Assembly (NCBI GenBank): GCA_965232165.1
Contig: CBDDOY010000001.1
Location: 310,001 to 374,000 of the forward strand
DNA length: 64,000 nucleotides
Source: UBA2779 sp965232165
GTDB lineage: Bacteria; Spirochaetota; Spirochaetia; DSM-2461
Direction: 5' to 3'
This document shows positions 36,716-45,951 of the stretch, in pieces. Below the pieces are notes generated by a model that saw only the letters and a program-made list of their open reading frames with translations, was not told where the DNA came from and searched no databases. The position numbers and the translations under genes are program-made. Within the stretch, counting starts at the first letter, position 1, and every line of letters starts with the position of its first letter.

Positions 36716-36877
36716 GGGCACCTCTAAGAAACAGCTTTAGGAAATTGACGAAGAAATTTTTTGTCGATACAAGGCGGCAAAAGCTCAAGCGTAGCTTAAG
36801 CTACGTGAGCATTTTGACAACACAGTAGCGGCAGAAAAGATCGAGTCAAGAACTAAATGGGTTTATTAGAGGTGCCC
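36716..36877 (-). mobile_element. Family-A MITE, copy 7 (162 bp, no duplication)
   Basis: Complete ends GGGCACCTCT and AGAGGTGCCC, but flanks TACA and CTGG differ, so this copy may mark a recombination between elements, or one flank was deleted. Confidence 0.92.
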
Positions 36878-36927
36878 CTGGATATGTATCCATAGGAAAG
36901 TTGGAAAAGCCCAAAAAAGGAATACCA

Positions 36928-37872
36928 ATGTTTACTGATTTTGAAGAACTGAAAGCTGTTCAGAGACGACTTACACCCTTTGTCCACAACACGCCTGTTC
37001 TCACATCTTCATCTTTTAATGAGGCGGCAGGCTGCGCGACCTATTTCAAGTGTGAGAATTTCCAGCGAATGGGTGCTTTCAAGATGAGGGGGGCCATGAA
37101 TGCTATTCTTTCTCTCACAGATGACGAAAAAAGAAGGGGAGTCATTACCCATTCTTCTGGAAACTTTGCCCAGGCCGTTGCTCTGTCTTCCCGGGACATG
37201 GGAATTCCTGCCACTGTGGTAATGCCGAAAAATGCCTCGGCCACAAAAAAATCTGCTGTAACCAGTTACGGAGCCACAATCATTGAGTGTGAACCAACGA
37301 TGGAGGCTCGAATTTCAACTACAGAAAAGGAACAGAAAAAAACAGGAATGGTGTTCCTTCATCCTTCAGATCAAAAAGATGTCATTGATGGAAACAGTAC
37401 CGCCTGTCTGGAACTACTTCAGGAGAATCCAACTCTGGAAATTGTCATAACTCCTGTGGGCGGTGGAGGTTTACTGGCCGGAACAGCCCTGGCAGCCAAA
37501 GGTATAAATCCCCGAATTACTGTATTTGCCGGGGAACCATCCGGAGCCGACGATGCTTTCAAGTCATTGAAGGCTGGCAGAATTCTCCCATCGATCAACC
37601 CAGTGACTATTGCTGATGGACTAAAAACCCAACTCGGCAAGTCAAATTTCCCCATCATTCAAAACCTGGTGGATGAGATCATTCTTGTTGAAGAAGAGGA
37701 AATAATCGCTGCCATGCGGTTTATCTGGGAAAGAATGAAAATTGTTGTTGAACCTTCTTCGGCTGTAGCTCCGGCAGCAGTATTGAAAAGTCCACAATTT
37801 TTTCATGGTAAAAAGGTTGGAATAATCATCTCCGGTGGTAATATTGATCTGGAGAATCTGCCCTTTCAGTGA
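36928..37872 (+). CDS. PLP-dependent threonine/serine dehydratase-like enzyme
   Basis: 314 residues from ATG 36928 (AAGGA upstream; a TTG at 36901 is possible). Fold type II PLP enzyme: Schiff-base Lys in FQRMGAFKMRGAMNA near 52, SSGNFAQAVAL, glycine loop TPVGGGGLLAG near 180, IISGGNIDLENL at the C-terminus. Without a regulatory ACT domain it fits catabolic threonine dehydratase, serine racemase or threo-3-hydroxyaspartate ammonia-lyase. Its codon use is more AT-rich than its neighbours. Flanked by MITE copy 7 and an IS1634-type element, so probably not native to the sugar locus. Confidence 0.85.
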   Translation: MFTDFEELKAVQRRLTPFVHNTPVLTSSSFNEAAGCATYFKCENFQRMGAFKMRGAMNAILSLTDDEKRRGVITHSSGNFAQAVALSSRDMGIPATVVMPKNASATKKSAVTSYGATIIECEPTMEARISTTEKEQKKTGMVFLHPSDQKDVIDGNSTACLELLQENPTLEIVITPVGGGGLLAGTALAAKGINPRITVFAGEPSGADDAFKSLKAGRILPSINPVTIADGLKTQLGKSNFPIIQNLVDEIILVEEEEIIAAMRFIWERMKIVVEPSSAVAPAAVLKSPQFFHGKKVGIIISGGNIDLENLPFQ

Positions 37873-37904
37873 TCGGATCAGCCCTGCTCTGCATGAGTTT
37901 TCTT

Positions 37905-40043
37905 TTAACCCAAGTTCACCACTAAAAAACGTAATTCCTTATAATAAATGGAGTTACTATTTTTTATTTACACTACGGATTTGGTGAGTCGTCATCCGAC
38001 GGTTCAACGCCTTTCCCGACAACCCAAGCATCGCATAAATCTTCTGATGTTCTAGTTCCTGTCGGGAGTCGAGTCTCACTTCATTATTCATCAGCACTCC
38101 CTCTTCAGTCTTGGAAATGTACTCTATGGTTATCCTCTGGCGGGTAGAAAGAACTTCTTTTATGGTCTTCCAACTCCGTGTATCTCCCCCTTTTCGTAAT
38201 TTACATTCAGTCGCATGCATCAGGTGATACGCAAGGACTGATATAAACATATGCGACTGCACTCTCTCCTCCAGTTGATGAAAGTTAGGCCGAAAGCCAA
38301 GATGAGACTTCATGTCTCTAAATGAGTTTTCAATACGGCCAAGCATTATATAGAGCTCCCAAATATTTTTGTCATCCAAATCTTTTCGATTGGTTCTAAG
38401 GGTATAAGTTCCTTCACTGTTTCCTGTCTGAGTTTTCTTCTCCCATTTAATGTCAATCGCATTCAACTTTCCTGTCCGCTTGGCAGGCTCCCCAGGAATA
38501 ACTGATATTTCATAAAGTTTTGCAGCCTTTGGATATTTTTCCTTAAGCCTGCCAATGCTCTGAAGAACCGAAGAATACAGTTTTATGCGGTTTTTCTTGT
38601 TTAATCCGTCACGAAGATATTGAAGTCTTTCAAGGAGGATGGTTTCGGTACGCATAGCCATGGCCTCTTCTTTAAGACGTTTGTGCTCGCTCTTCACCAG
38701 AACCCAATGCTCATCCGAGATCGTTTTTCCGAATACTTCAATCCTGGCACCTGTTTTCTTGTCCTCCATGATCAGATTCATCTCTTGCGATGGCTCAAGC
38801 TCCAAAGGACTTTTCCCTCTGTGGACCACAAGGTAGGAGCATTTCCGCTCTTTAAGCCAGTCGATATTCTCTTTTGTGGCAATCCCGGCATCCATTACGA
38901 TAGTTGCCCCGACTTTCAAGCCTGCGTTGGCTTCCAAATCTAAAATCGTAGCCTGAAAAGTCCTGGATTCGCACTGGTTCCCCGGATGGAACTTGCTATA
39001 CTTGGGAAATCCATCCGCATCGACAACCAACCCCAGGGTAGCCAATTTGCAGTCACTGCGCTTTTCTTTCGAGCGACCATAAGATGCCTTTGGGTTCTTT
39101 TTGCACTGACCCTCAAAGTAGGTGTTCGTTAAATCGTAAAGTACAATGCTTTCGTCGAGGGAGAATAAATCTTGTTCTTTACAAGCCAAATGCTTCTCCA
39201 GCTCGTCCTTACAGCGGTAGAGAACATCGGCAGCCCTGTAGTACGCATTCAGGGAGGACGAATGGGGTAAGCCGCACAGCTCAAAAAGAGCAGAATGTTT
39301 TTCCGCCCACTGCCTGGTAAATCGCTCGCTGGCTGGTTTGATCATTCTACCGACGATTAGAGCTTCAAGTAAGGGGATCGTTCCCTTAGGCACACCGCAT
39401 TTCCTTAGAACTCTGTCCATTTCCAACTCTTTCCATTGCTGATGACAGACGTACTCAGGGCCTAGGCTTCTGACTTTCTTTGTTTCAAGGCTGTTAACAT
39501 CGACCGCTACAAAATTGGCTTGCGCTTGAGCTTTTAGTTGTGCGTCTTTTGCCCGCTTGGTGAAAATGCGGTCTGATACCTGCTGTGCGATTTTCTCAAT
39601 GTCTTCATCCAAGTCGAATAATTCTCTGTTTCCTGAAAGAATATTTTCAATTCTTCTTGCCAGAGCTTTGTATTGAGAAGAATCAATATCCAGTTTCCCA
39701 AGGTTGAGAATAATCCGCTGTCGGGGGCCTTTATCAGTGCGGATATTTTCTACAAGATTGAGGTAGGTGTACTGTTTTTTCGTTTTACCGTTGGCAACTT
39801 TTATTGATCTTATATACATACCACTAAGATACACCACAGCCACAAAAGAGGCAAGCGAAAAATAAAGTGTTAGGCACTACATTTTGATTTGAGGTGATTT
39901 GAGGTCCCCAAAAAGCGGAATCCCTAAATATTCTATGGTATTTATGAGGTTTTGGGAAATATTTAAGCCTTTTTTTGAAGTAATTCGTTTTCTTGGTCGT
40001 TAAAAAAATATTTAGCAGGTGTATTTTGGTGAACTTGGGTTAA
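37905..40043 (-). mobile_element. IS1634-family insertion sequence
   Basis: Perfect 17-bp terminal inverted repeats TTAACCCAAGTTCACCA (37905-37921) and TGGTGAACTTGGGTTAA (40027-40043) enclose one transposase gene. The flanks show no target duplication. The right end touches the AAGGAGG ribosome-binding site of the following ABC-transporter gene. Confidence 0.92.
37957..39819 (-). CDS. IS1634-family DDE transposase
   Basis: 620 residues from ATG 39819 (MYIRSIKVANGKTKKQYTYL). Typical IS1634/IS4-superfamily layout: N-terminal region, catalytic Asp in SIVLYDLTNTYFEG near 225, YGRSKEKRSDCKLATLGLVV, VMDAGIATKENIDWLKER, and the C-terminal ELYIMLGRIENSFRDMKSHL with the YREK-like Glu. The frame is intact, so the element may still be mobile. 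Confidence 0.93.
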   Translation of the reverse strand: MYIRSIKVANGKTKKQYTYLNLVENIRTDKGPRQRIILNLGKLDIDSSQYKALARRIENILSGNRELFDLDEDIEKIAQQVSDRIFTKRAKDAQLKAQAQANFVAVDVNSLETKKVRSLGPEYVCHQQWKELEMDRVLRKCGVPKGTIPLLEALIVGRMIKPASERFTRQWAEKHSALFELCGLPHSSSLNAYYRAADVLYRCKDELEKHLACKEQDLFSLDESIVLYDLTNTYFEGQCKKNPKASYGRSKEKRSDCKLATLGLVVDADGFPKYSKFHPGNQCESRTFQATILDLEANAGLKVGATIVMDAGIATKENIDWLKERKCSYLVVHRGKSPLELEPSQEMNLIMEDKKTGARIEVFGKTISDEHWVLVKSEHKRLKEEAMAMRTETILLERLQYLRDGLNKKNRIKLYSSVLQSIGRLKEKYPKAAKLYEISVIPGEPAKRTGKLNAIDIKWEKKTQTGNSEGTYTLRTNRKDLDDKNIWELYIMLGRIENSFRDMKSHLGFRPNFHQLEERVQSHMFISVLAYHLMHATECKLRKGGDTRSWKTIKEVLSTRQRITIEYISKTEEGVLMNNEVRLDSRQELEHQKIYAMLGLSGKALNRRMTTHQIRSVNKK

Positions 40044-40053
40044 GGAGGAATAA

Positions 40054-41346
40054 ATGAAAAAGAGTATTGTTCTGATCCTGATATTCTTTCTAACGGCCGG
40101 CCTCTTTGCAGGCGGCAATCAGGAAGAGGAACCGGGTAAGGTACACCTGAAATGGCAGGTATGGGTAACCCCGAATCTTACCCGGGAGTTTTATGCCGAA
40201 GCCGCAGAAGCATATATGTCCGCTAATCCGGATGTAGAGATGGAAGTAATCGAAGCCAACGCTTCCGGCTCAGGTGAAGGAGCGGCAGATTTCATCCGAA
40301 ATCGGCTGGCTGCCGGAGACGTTCCCGATATCTGGATCAACGTCTTGGACGCAAAATTCATCGAAGCAGGCCACGTCTGGGAAATTCCTGCCGACGATCC
40401 GGATCTCAAAAGGGTAAAAAACCTGGAACTGGCAGAAATGGACGGAAAGTACTATGCTTTTGTGGCCCATCTCCAGCCTCAGGGCTCAATTTTTTACAAC
40501 AAGGAGATGTGGGCAAAAGCCGGGCTCACCGATGCGGACATTCCCGATACATGGGATGAGTTCGAAGGGGTTTGCGCTAAGATTAAGGCGGCAGGCATGG
40601 TTCCCATTATGGCCGGTGGAGAATGGACTGCATGGGCACTTTTCCAATGGCTGCTCAATTCCGAAGTAGTCAGGAACCATCCTAATTTCTGGAATGAATA
40701 CCGGGCGGGAGATATTCGGTTTACCGATCCGGAAGTGGTCGCGGTAGGAAAATACATCGACAGGCTCGTGAAAAATGACTACTTCATTAAAGGTCAACTG
40801 AGTATCGGATATGCCCAGCTCGAAGCGGGTTTCCAAGACGGTCTGGCGGTCATGTATCCCATGGGCACCTGGTATGCAGCGGCTGATAAAGCTGCAGAGG
40901 AGGAGAATAGGAAGAGCTGGGAAACCGGAGTTTTCGTTTATCCAACAAGCGATGGAGTCAAGAATTTCTTTGCCAGCTACGGAGTGGGCGGCAATACCAT
41001 GAGGATTTACTCAGGATCAGAGAATCCTGAAGCAGCTTGGGAATTCGTTAAATGGTTCCACTTGGATGAGGTCTATGGATCAAAATTCATCGAGGCGGAT
41101 GGGCTGTATTCTAATCTTGATCCTCCGATTGCCTATGAAATGTCACCTTTACAAAACCAAATTTTCACCCTATTTCAGGCGGCAGAGATATCAACTTCCC
41201 AGATCATTGAGTATACGGGAGGTCCCGCTCCCTCTGGAATTACTGATGCCTTTCAAACTGCAGTAGAAGCGATTATTACTCAGACTTACAAAAGTATCGA
41301 GAATGAGTTCGAAAAGATCGACGCCTTCGTTCTGGACAATCTCTAG
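40054..41346 (+). CDS. ABC transporter sugar-binding protein (family 1, locus 1)
   Basis: 430 residues with a cleavable signal ending LTAGLFAGG. MalE/UgpB fold: LKWQVWVTPNLTREFYAEAA, NRLAAGDVPDIWINVLDA, GKYYAFVAHLQPQGSIFYNK, YPMGTWYAAADKAA, FASYGVGGNTMRIYSGS. It captures a sugar outside the membrane and delivers it to the two permeases encoded downstream. No ATPase gene is present, so a shared MsmX-like ATPase is likely elsewhere. AAGGAGG six bases before ATG is next to the IS1634-type element, so its original promoter is displaced. Confidence 0.94.
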   Translation: MKKSIVLILIFFLTAGLFAGGNQEEEPGKVHLKWQVWVTPNLTREFYAEAAEAYMSANPDVEMEVIEANASGSGEGAADFIRNRLAAGDVPDIWINVLDAKFIEAGHVWEIPADDPDLKRVKNLELAEMDGKYYAFVAHLQPQGSIFYNKEMWAKAGLTDADIPDTWDEFEGVCAKIKAAGMVPIMAGGEWTAWALFQWLLNSEVVRNHPNFWNEYRAGDIRFTDPEVVAVGKYIDRLVKNDYFIKGQLSIGYAQLEAGFQDGLAVMYPMGTWYAAADKAAEEENRKSWETGVFVYPTSDGVKNFFASYGVGGNTMRIYSGSENPEAAWEFVKWFHLDEVYGSKFIEADGLYSNLDPPIAYEMSPLQNQIFTLFQAAEISTSQIIEYTGGPAPSGITDAFQTAVEAIITQTYKSIENEFEKIDAFVLDNL

Positions 41347-41357
41347 ACAGAAAAAAA

Positions 41358-41390
41358 CGGGAGGACGGCCTTCTAAAAGCCGTCCTCCCG
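41358..41390 (+). terminator. Strong hairpin between binding-protein and permease genes
   Basis: CGGGAGGACGGC and GCCGTCCTCCCG form a perfect 12-bp stem with a 9-base loop. No T-run follows on the plus strand, so it is more likely an mRNA-stabilising or attenuating hairpin that raises binding-protein levels over permeases than a full terminator. Confidence 0.7.
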
Positions 41391-41421
41391 TAACAATCCG
41401 GCTCCGGGAGTTTCAATACCT

Positions 41422-42360
41422 ATGATAGAGAAGATTAAGGGCACCTCTAAGAAAATAGCAGGTAGCAGGAAATTTCAGACAGCACTCCTCTTTGCTCCGG
41501 GTTTTACCATATATGCCTTGCTCATTTTATTATCCATAGTTCTATGTTTCTACTACAGTCTCTTTGATTGGGACGGTGTTAAAAACACAATGAATTTTGT
41601 TGGATTTTTCAATTATATCAAGGCATTAGCCGATCCTGCCCTTCGAGGCAGCCTGAAGGTCACCTTTTTCTTTGCAATTTTGGGAACAGCTTTTGTGAAT
41701 ATCGTTGCAATGACCATTTCAGTTCAGCTATCTAAACCAGGCATCTTGACTAATTTCTATCGATCAGCCTTCTTTTTTCCCCAGCTAATCAGTCTAGTGG
41801 CCATCGGATTCATATTTAAGAGCCTACTCTCTTACATTGGTATCATCAACACCATCTTTGCCAAATGGGATTTCCCGCTAATCGACTTTCTGGGAAGTCC
41901 TGATTTAGCGAAATGGACTCCATCTTTACAAAACACACCCTCAATAACCGTGCTATTCGTATCCGTATGGCAGATTTCTGGCTTCGGTACAATTCTTTAT
42001 CTAGCAGGATTACAGGCCATTCCTCCGGATCTCTACGCTGCCGCCAAGGTCGACGGAGCAAATGCCTGGCAGAGATTCCGCTCCATCACATTTCCCTGGC
42101 TTGCCCCCTCGTTCACCTCAGTAACAGTCTTTATTTTCACCGGCTACATGCGAATGTTCGATTTTCCATTTGTTTTGACAGGGGGAGGACCAGTGAACTC
42201 CACCGAATCCATAGCGATTCTTGTCATTCGTATAGGCTTCAATCAGTATAAAATATCATACGCTTCGGCGATTTCCATTTACTTCTTAATAATAGTGGCT
42301 GCTGTATCAGTGACGATGACCTACCTCTTAAGAAGACGTGAAGAAAGTTTAGTTGGATAG
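41422..42360 (+). CDS. ABC sugar transporter permease, MalF-like
   Basis: 312 residues with six transmembrane helices (FQTALLFAPGFTIYALLILL first) and the EAA-type ATPase contact loop DLYAAAKVDGANAWQRFRSI near 205. FVLTGGGPVNSTESIA is typical of the family. Residues 7-11 (GTSKK) are encoded by GGGCACCTCTAAGAAA, a 16-base exact match to the end of the family-A MITE, so the N-terminus may contain a fossil element end. The start of the next permease gene lies eight bases upstream to eleven bases downstream of this stop. Confidence 0.93.
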   Translation: MIEKIKGTSKKIAGSRKFQTALLFAPGFTIYALLILLSIVLCFYYSLFDWDGVKNTMNFVGFFNYIKALADPALRGSLKVTFFFAILGTAFVNIVAMTISVQLSKPGILTNFYRSAFFFPQLISLVAIGFIFKSLLSYIGIINTIFAKWDFPLIDFLGSPDLAKWTPSLQNTPSITVLFVSVWQISGFGTILYLAGLQAIPPDLYAAAKVDGANAWQRFRSITFPWLAPSFTSVTVFIFTGYMRMFDFPFVLTGGGPVNSTESIAILVIRIGFNQYKISYASAISIYFLIIVAAVSVTMTYLLRRREESLVG

Positions 42361-42370
42361 GAGTGAGAAA

Positions 42371-43216
42371 TTGAAACATTCACTTAAAAAAACCAGAATT
42401 GAAATAATCCGAAATATCATTCTGCTAGTAACTGCGGGAATCTATCTCATCCCCTTTTACATCGCCATGGTCAATACCTTTAAGCCTGAGAGAGAAATCA
42501 TCAATGCCCCGCTTTCAATCCCTTTGGATAAGTTGACTCTAGATAATTTGATTCATAACTGGAACGCTCCAAATTTCAATGTGCTTAAGGCATACGGATT
42601 TACCAGCCTTGTTGTCGTTGTTACTTTGCTCCTGGTAATTATCACCGCCTCTCCCCTTTCCTACGTCCTTAGCCGGAAAAGGAAGGGATTTTACCGGGTG
42701 GCTTATTTTCTTCTTCTGGCAGGAATGATGATTCCGATACAGGTGATCATGATTCCCATAATCCAGATCCTTAAAACAATGGGTATTATGCTTACTTTCC
42801 AAGGACTTATTCTGGTCTTCATTGCATGGTATATGCCATTTGCCACATTCGTAATGAGCGGGTACATCGGAACCATTTCAGTCCAGTTGGATGAGTCGGC
42901 TATGATCGATGGAGCCACACCGATAACCATCTTTATTCGGATTATTTTCCCCCTGATGAAACCTATAGTGATGAGCGTTATTATCTTTGTCACTATCTGG
43001 ACATGGAACGACTTCATCACTCCTTTGATCATCCTTGGAAGTGGAAAACTGTATACGGTCACCACAGGAATCTACCGGGCCATCGGCCATTACACACAAG
43101 AGTGGGATGATGTATTTGCCATCCTTTTCTACGCGATTATACCCGTGGCTGTCTTCTTCATCCGTTCGCAGCGTCATTTCATTTCTGGACTTACTGCTGG
43201 CTCTCTTAAGGGGTGA
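42371..43216 (+). CDS. ABC sugar transporter permease, MalG-like
   Basis: 281 residues from TTG 42371, chosen because AGGAG lies seven bases upstream; an in-frame TTG at 42353 would overlap the previous gene. Six helices (NIILLVTAGIYLIPFYIAMV first), EAA loop QLDESAMIDGATPITIFIRI near 180, C-terminus HFISGLTAGSLKG. Completes the importer of locus 1. Confidence 0.92.
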   Translation: MKHSLKKTRIEIIRNIILLVTAGIYLIPFYIAMVNTFKPEREIINAPLSIPLDKLTLDNLIHNWNAPNFNVLKAYGFTSLVVVVTLLLVIITASPLSYVLSRKRKGFYRVAYFLLLAGMMIPIQVIMIPIIQILKTMGIMLTFQGLILVFIAWYMPFATFVMSGYIGTISVQLDESAMIDGATPITIFIRIIFPLMKPIVMSVIIFVTIWTWNDFITPLIILGSGKLYTVTTGIYRAIGHYTQEWDDVFAILFYAIIPVAVFFIRSQRHFISGLTAGSLKG

Positions 43217-43246
43217 TTTGGAACCGGTCAGGTCAATTCCTCTTGA

Positions 43247-43409
43247 GGGCACCTCTAAGAAACAGCTTTAGGAAATTGACGAAGAAATTTTTTGTCGATA
43301 CAAGGCGGCAAAAGCTCAAGCGTAGCTTAAGCTACGTGAGCATTTTGACAACACAGTAGCGGCGGAAAAGTTCGAGTCAAGAACTAAATGGGGTTTTTTA
43401 GAGGTGCCC
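43247..43409 (-). mobile_element. Family-A MITE, copy 8 (163 bp, TSD TTGA)
   Basis: Complete element 30 bases after the permease stop. It contains the internal palindrome CGTAGCTTAAGCTACG seen in several copies. An ATG inside it reads into the next remnant. Confidence 0.94.
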
Positions 43410-43585
43410 TTGATAATCTTTCCGACAAGCATCAATCCCAAGGGCCCGATTCGGGCTCGTCCCGTGTTGTGCGCGGCGGCAGTTGGTCCATTAGTGTCGG
43501 GAGCCTGCGTTCGGCCTTTCGCGGCCGCTTTGACCCGGGCTATAGCGGCTCCTTGGGCTTCCTGCTTGTTCGTCGTGAGTTTTGA
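43410..43585 (+). pseudogene. Formylglycine-generating-enzyme-like (SUMF1) domain, C-terminal remnant
   Basis: The frame carrying DSGSSRVVRGGSWSISVGSL, RSAFRGRFDPGYSGSLGFLL and stop is the typical last 45 residues of an FGE-sulfatase domain (RVxRGGSW...GFR/L). The 5' part is absent; MITE copy 8 precedes it and gives an artificial start at 43388. Confidence 0.7.
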
Positions 43586-43800
43586 AAGCAGCCAACATCC
43601 GGAGGATTCAATTTTATTGGCGATGCGGTAAGACATCTCTCAATACAGCCATTTCAGGTGCTGACTTCATTGTTGGCATCATTGAGTCTTGAAAACAAAG
43701 ACTCAATGAATTAGAATCAACGAAGCTTATGGAAAATTGTATAAAATGGCTAAATTACGGCCCTGCCTCCCTTGTCGGGAATAAACTGCATCGGTTTCGG
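43586..43800. other. Non-coding stretch before the outer-membrane protein gene
   Basis: Contains a direct pair AAGACTCAATGAATT/GAGTCTTGAAAACAAAGACT near 43685-43715 but no gene. Confidence 0.4.
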
Positions 43801-45318
43801 ATGAATATCCTTATGAAGTATAACGGATGTATTCTATTTTTTTGCGCCGCCACAGCCCTTCATGGCCTAGATCGGCCCATCATACTCGATTCCGTTGTGG
43901 TAGAAATTGAGGGTGTGGCCTCGCCTGAATGGGTGAAGAAAAAACTCGGCCTGCGGCGTGGTATGGAAATTGATGAGAAGGTGATTGAAGAGGCGCTCGA
44001 ATCATTGAAAGAGGCCGGACGGTATTCATCGGTGAAATACAGGTTCGAATCCGGTTCCAAGAACAGGCAGAACCTCATTGTTTCCCTTGTCGTAGATTCG
44101 GGGTACAAGCCTGAACCTGGAAAAAGGATTCACATTGATCGAATAGAGATAAACGGCAACTGGAAAACCAAACCGAAAGTTATTCTCGGAGAATTCCTAT
44201 TCAAAGAGGGTGATTGGGTGGAGCGCAAGCTGATTGAGGAATCGGTTCAGCGAGTCTATAACCGAGATTATTTCTTCGAGATCGATTGGGGCATCTATGA
44301 AGAAAATGATGAAACAGTCATTGAATTGCGTGTTCGGGAGAAATGGACTCTCTTCCCAGTGATCTATTTCAAAGGAGATAGCGCAAGCAAGCGACTGACG
44401 ATGATGATTGGGGCCTTGGACGGCAACTTCCTAGGGCAGGGATTCTTCCTCATGGCCAACTATTTTGGTACGTTTATCGAAGACGAATTACCGGAGCATG
44501 ATGTTCAACTGCGTTATGTTCATCGGCGTATCGGGGCGCGCCCCCTTAAATTAAAGGTTTTCACCGGTACATTGACACAGCTTTCCTATATCACCGAGGC
44601 CGGTGAACGTACCGATGCCTTCTCGCAAAACGGATTCTATATCAAGAGTGATCTAGCCTACGAATGGAACAAGAAATGGGAAACATCGCTGGTTCTCAAT
44701 TTCACACATGATCAATTTAGAAATGACCATGCTCTCAAACTGGGGTATGACGGATTTCAAATGACCCAGGACGCATTTGGTTTTGGATTACGGATCGGCC
44801 GAAACGGGATTAACCTGAGAGACCAGCGTCGACAGGGACTACTAGGCGAAGCCTCCGCAATTCTATGGACCCCAGTGAGTGATACCCCCTACTGGCATTT
44901 CCTGACACAGTTTCAATACCATCATGTCTTTCTAAAAGATTGGCTATCCCTGTCAACACAGTTCAAGGCGGAATACTCCACTTCGGCCTATCCTATGTTT
45001 CAGGTTAATCAGGAGGAGTATCTCAGGGGAGGCAGCAGCCAGGAGTATTATAATCCGCTCGTAATAGGAGCTAACTTCGAGATCAGCGTATCGCCAATTC
45101 GCAAGCGGTGGCTTTTCCTGGAAATAGCGGTTTTTTGTGACCTGACATGGAGCGGGGATGGAGTATCCGATAGCTTTCAAACCGGGCCAAAATACCGAAT
45201 TGGCCCAGGATTGCGTATATCGTTTCCTCCCGTAAGCCGTTTGAATTTCACACTGGACTTCCCATTTGCCGAGAATGAGACATCTTCCTTTTATTTTGAT
45301 ATGTTCCGGTTTTTTTGA
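43801..45318 (+). CDS. Omp85-like outer-membrane protein with POTRA domains
   Basis: 505 residues from ATG 43801 (ATG 43813 and 43729 are alternatives), with a signal peptide (GCILFFCAATALHG). POTRA-like units: ILDSVVVEIEGVASPEWVKK, RGMEIDEKVIEEALESLKEA near 60, and HIDRIEINGNWKTKPKVILG then EESVQRVYNRDYFFEIDWGI near 150-185. The C-terminal 300 residues are amphipathic strands (FFLMANYFGTFIEDE, LVLNFTHDQF) ending FDMFRFF, with the terminal Phe of outer-membrane barrels. Shorter than BamA, so a relative such as a TamA/ShlB or spirochaete-specific member; no named function. Confidence 0.78.
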   Translation: MNILMKYNGCILFFCAATALHGLDRPIILDSVVVEIEGVASPEWVKKKLGLRRGMEIDEKVIEEALESLKEAGRYSSVKYRFESGSKNRQNLIVSLVVDSGYKPEPGKRIHIDRIEINGNWKTKPKVILGEFLFKEGDWVERKLIEESVQRVYNRDYFFEIDWGIYEENDETVIELRVREKWTLFPVIYFKGDSASKRLTMMIGALDGNFLGQGFFLMANYFGTFIEDELPEHDVQLRYVHRRIGARPLKLKVFTGTLTQLSYITEAGERTDAFSQNGFYIKSDLAYEWNKKWETSLVLNFTHDQFRNDHALKLGYDGFQMTQDAFGFGLRIGRNGINLRDQRRQGLLGEASAILWTPVSDTPYWHFLTQFQYHHVFLKDWLSLSTQFKAEYSTSAYPMFQVNQEEYLRGGSSQEYYNPLVIGANFEISVSPIRKRWLFLEIAVFCDLTWSGDGVSDSFQTGPKYRIGPGLRISFPPVSRLNFTLDFPFAENETSSFYFDMFRFF

Positions 45319-45510
45319 GCCGGTCATGATTTAGGCTAAATTGTGGCAAATCGCTAGAAAGGGTTGGGCTATTCTGCAATTCAGTCGAAAATAAATCGTA
45401 TGAAGTTGATGAGATACTTAATTCTTCTTATCTCTATAGCCATCCTCGTCTCTTACACATTTATCGTTTAGAAATCGAATCCCCTCCATTCGGCGCCAGT
45501 GCTGCGTAAA
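45319..45510. other. Non-coding stretch, nothing recognised
   Basis: Short frames only. Leads into repeat B6. Confidence 0.4.
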
Positions 45511-45822
45511 TTCAAAAATCAGTATTTGGGCCCCCCCCTCGGGTCGGGTTTTTCACTGCAATGCCTTGCGCCTCATTTAGGGCACCTCTAAAAAACAGCT
45601 TTAGGAAATTGACGAAGAAATTTTTTGTCGATACAAGGCGGCAAAAGCGGAGCGCATTTTGACAACGCAGTAGCGGCGGAAAAGTTCGAGTCAAGAACTA
45701 AATGGGTTTTTTAGAGGTGCCCTTTAGTAATTTATTGTGTACAGCAAAGCCTCAGAACTCATAGTTCAAAAATCAAAATCATATTCGGGGCGGTATTTCC
45801 GTTTCAGTCCCTTGCGCTATTG
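45511..45822 (+). repeat. Family-B repeat B6, internally deleted and split by MITE copy 9
   Basis: 45511-45579 has the B head (AAAAATCAGTATTTGGGC, CTCGGGTCGGG) joined directly to its end (TGCCTTGCGCCTCATTTA). After the MITE the tail continues (TAATTTATTGTGTACAGCAA), followed at 45787-45822 by another partial B end (GGTATTTCCGTTTCAGTCCC). Confidence 0.85.
45580..45722 (-). mobile_element. Family-A MITE, copy 9 (143 bp, TSD TTTA)
   Basis: Both ends are complete, but about 18 bases of the central palindrome (CGTAGCTTAAGCTACG) are missing. It is nested within repeat B6, so this A copy is younger than this B copy. Confidence 0.93.
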
Positions 45823-45951
45823 TCAACTGAATCCAGACTCCTAGGAGTCAAGAGCTTGCCAAAAGAATCAATATAGGTCATTATCTTTTATCTAAGAGAG
45901 GCTGACCGATATGTGCCTTTGGCTCAGCCTCAATTTCAGGAGAGCCCCACA

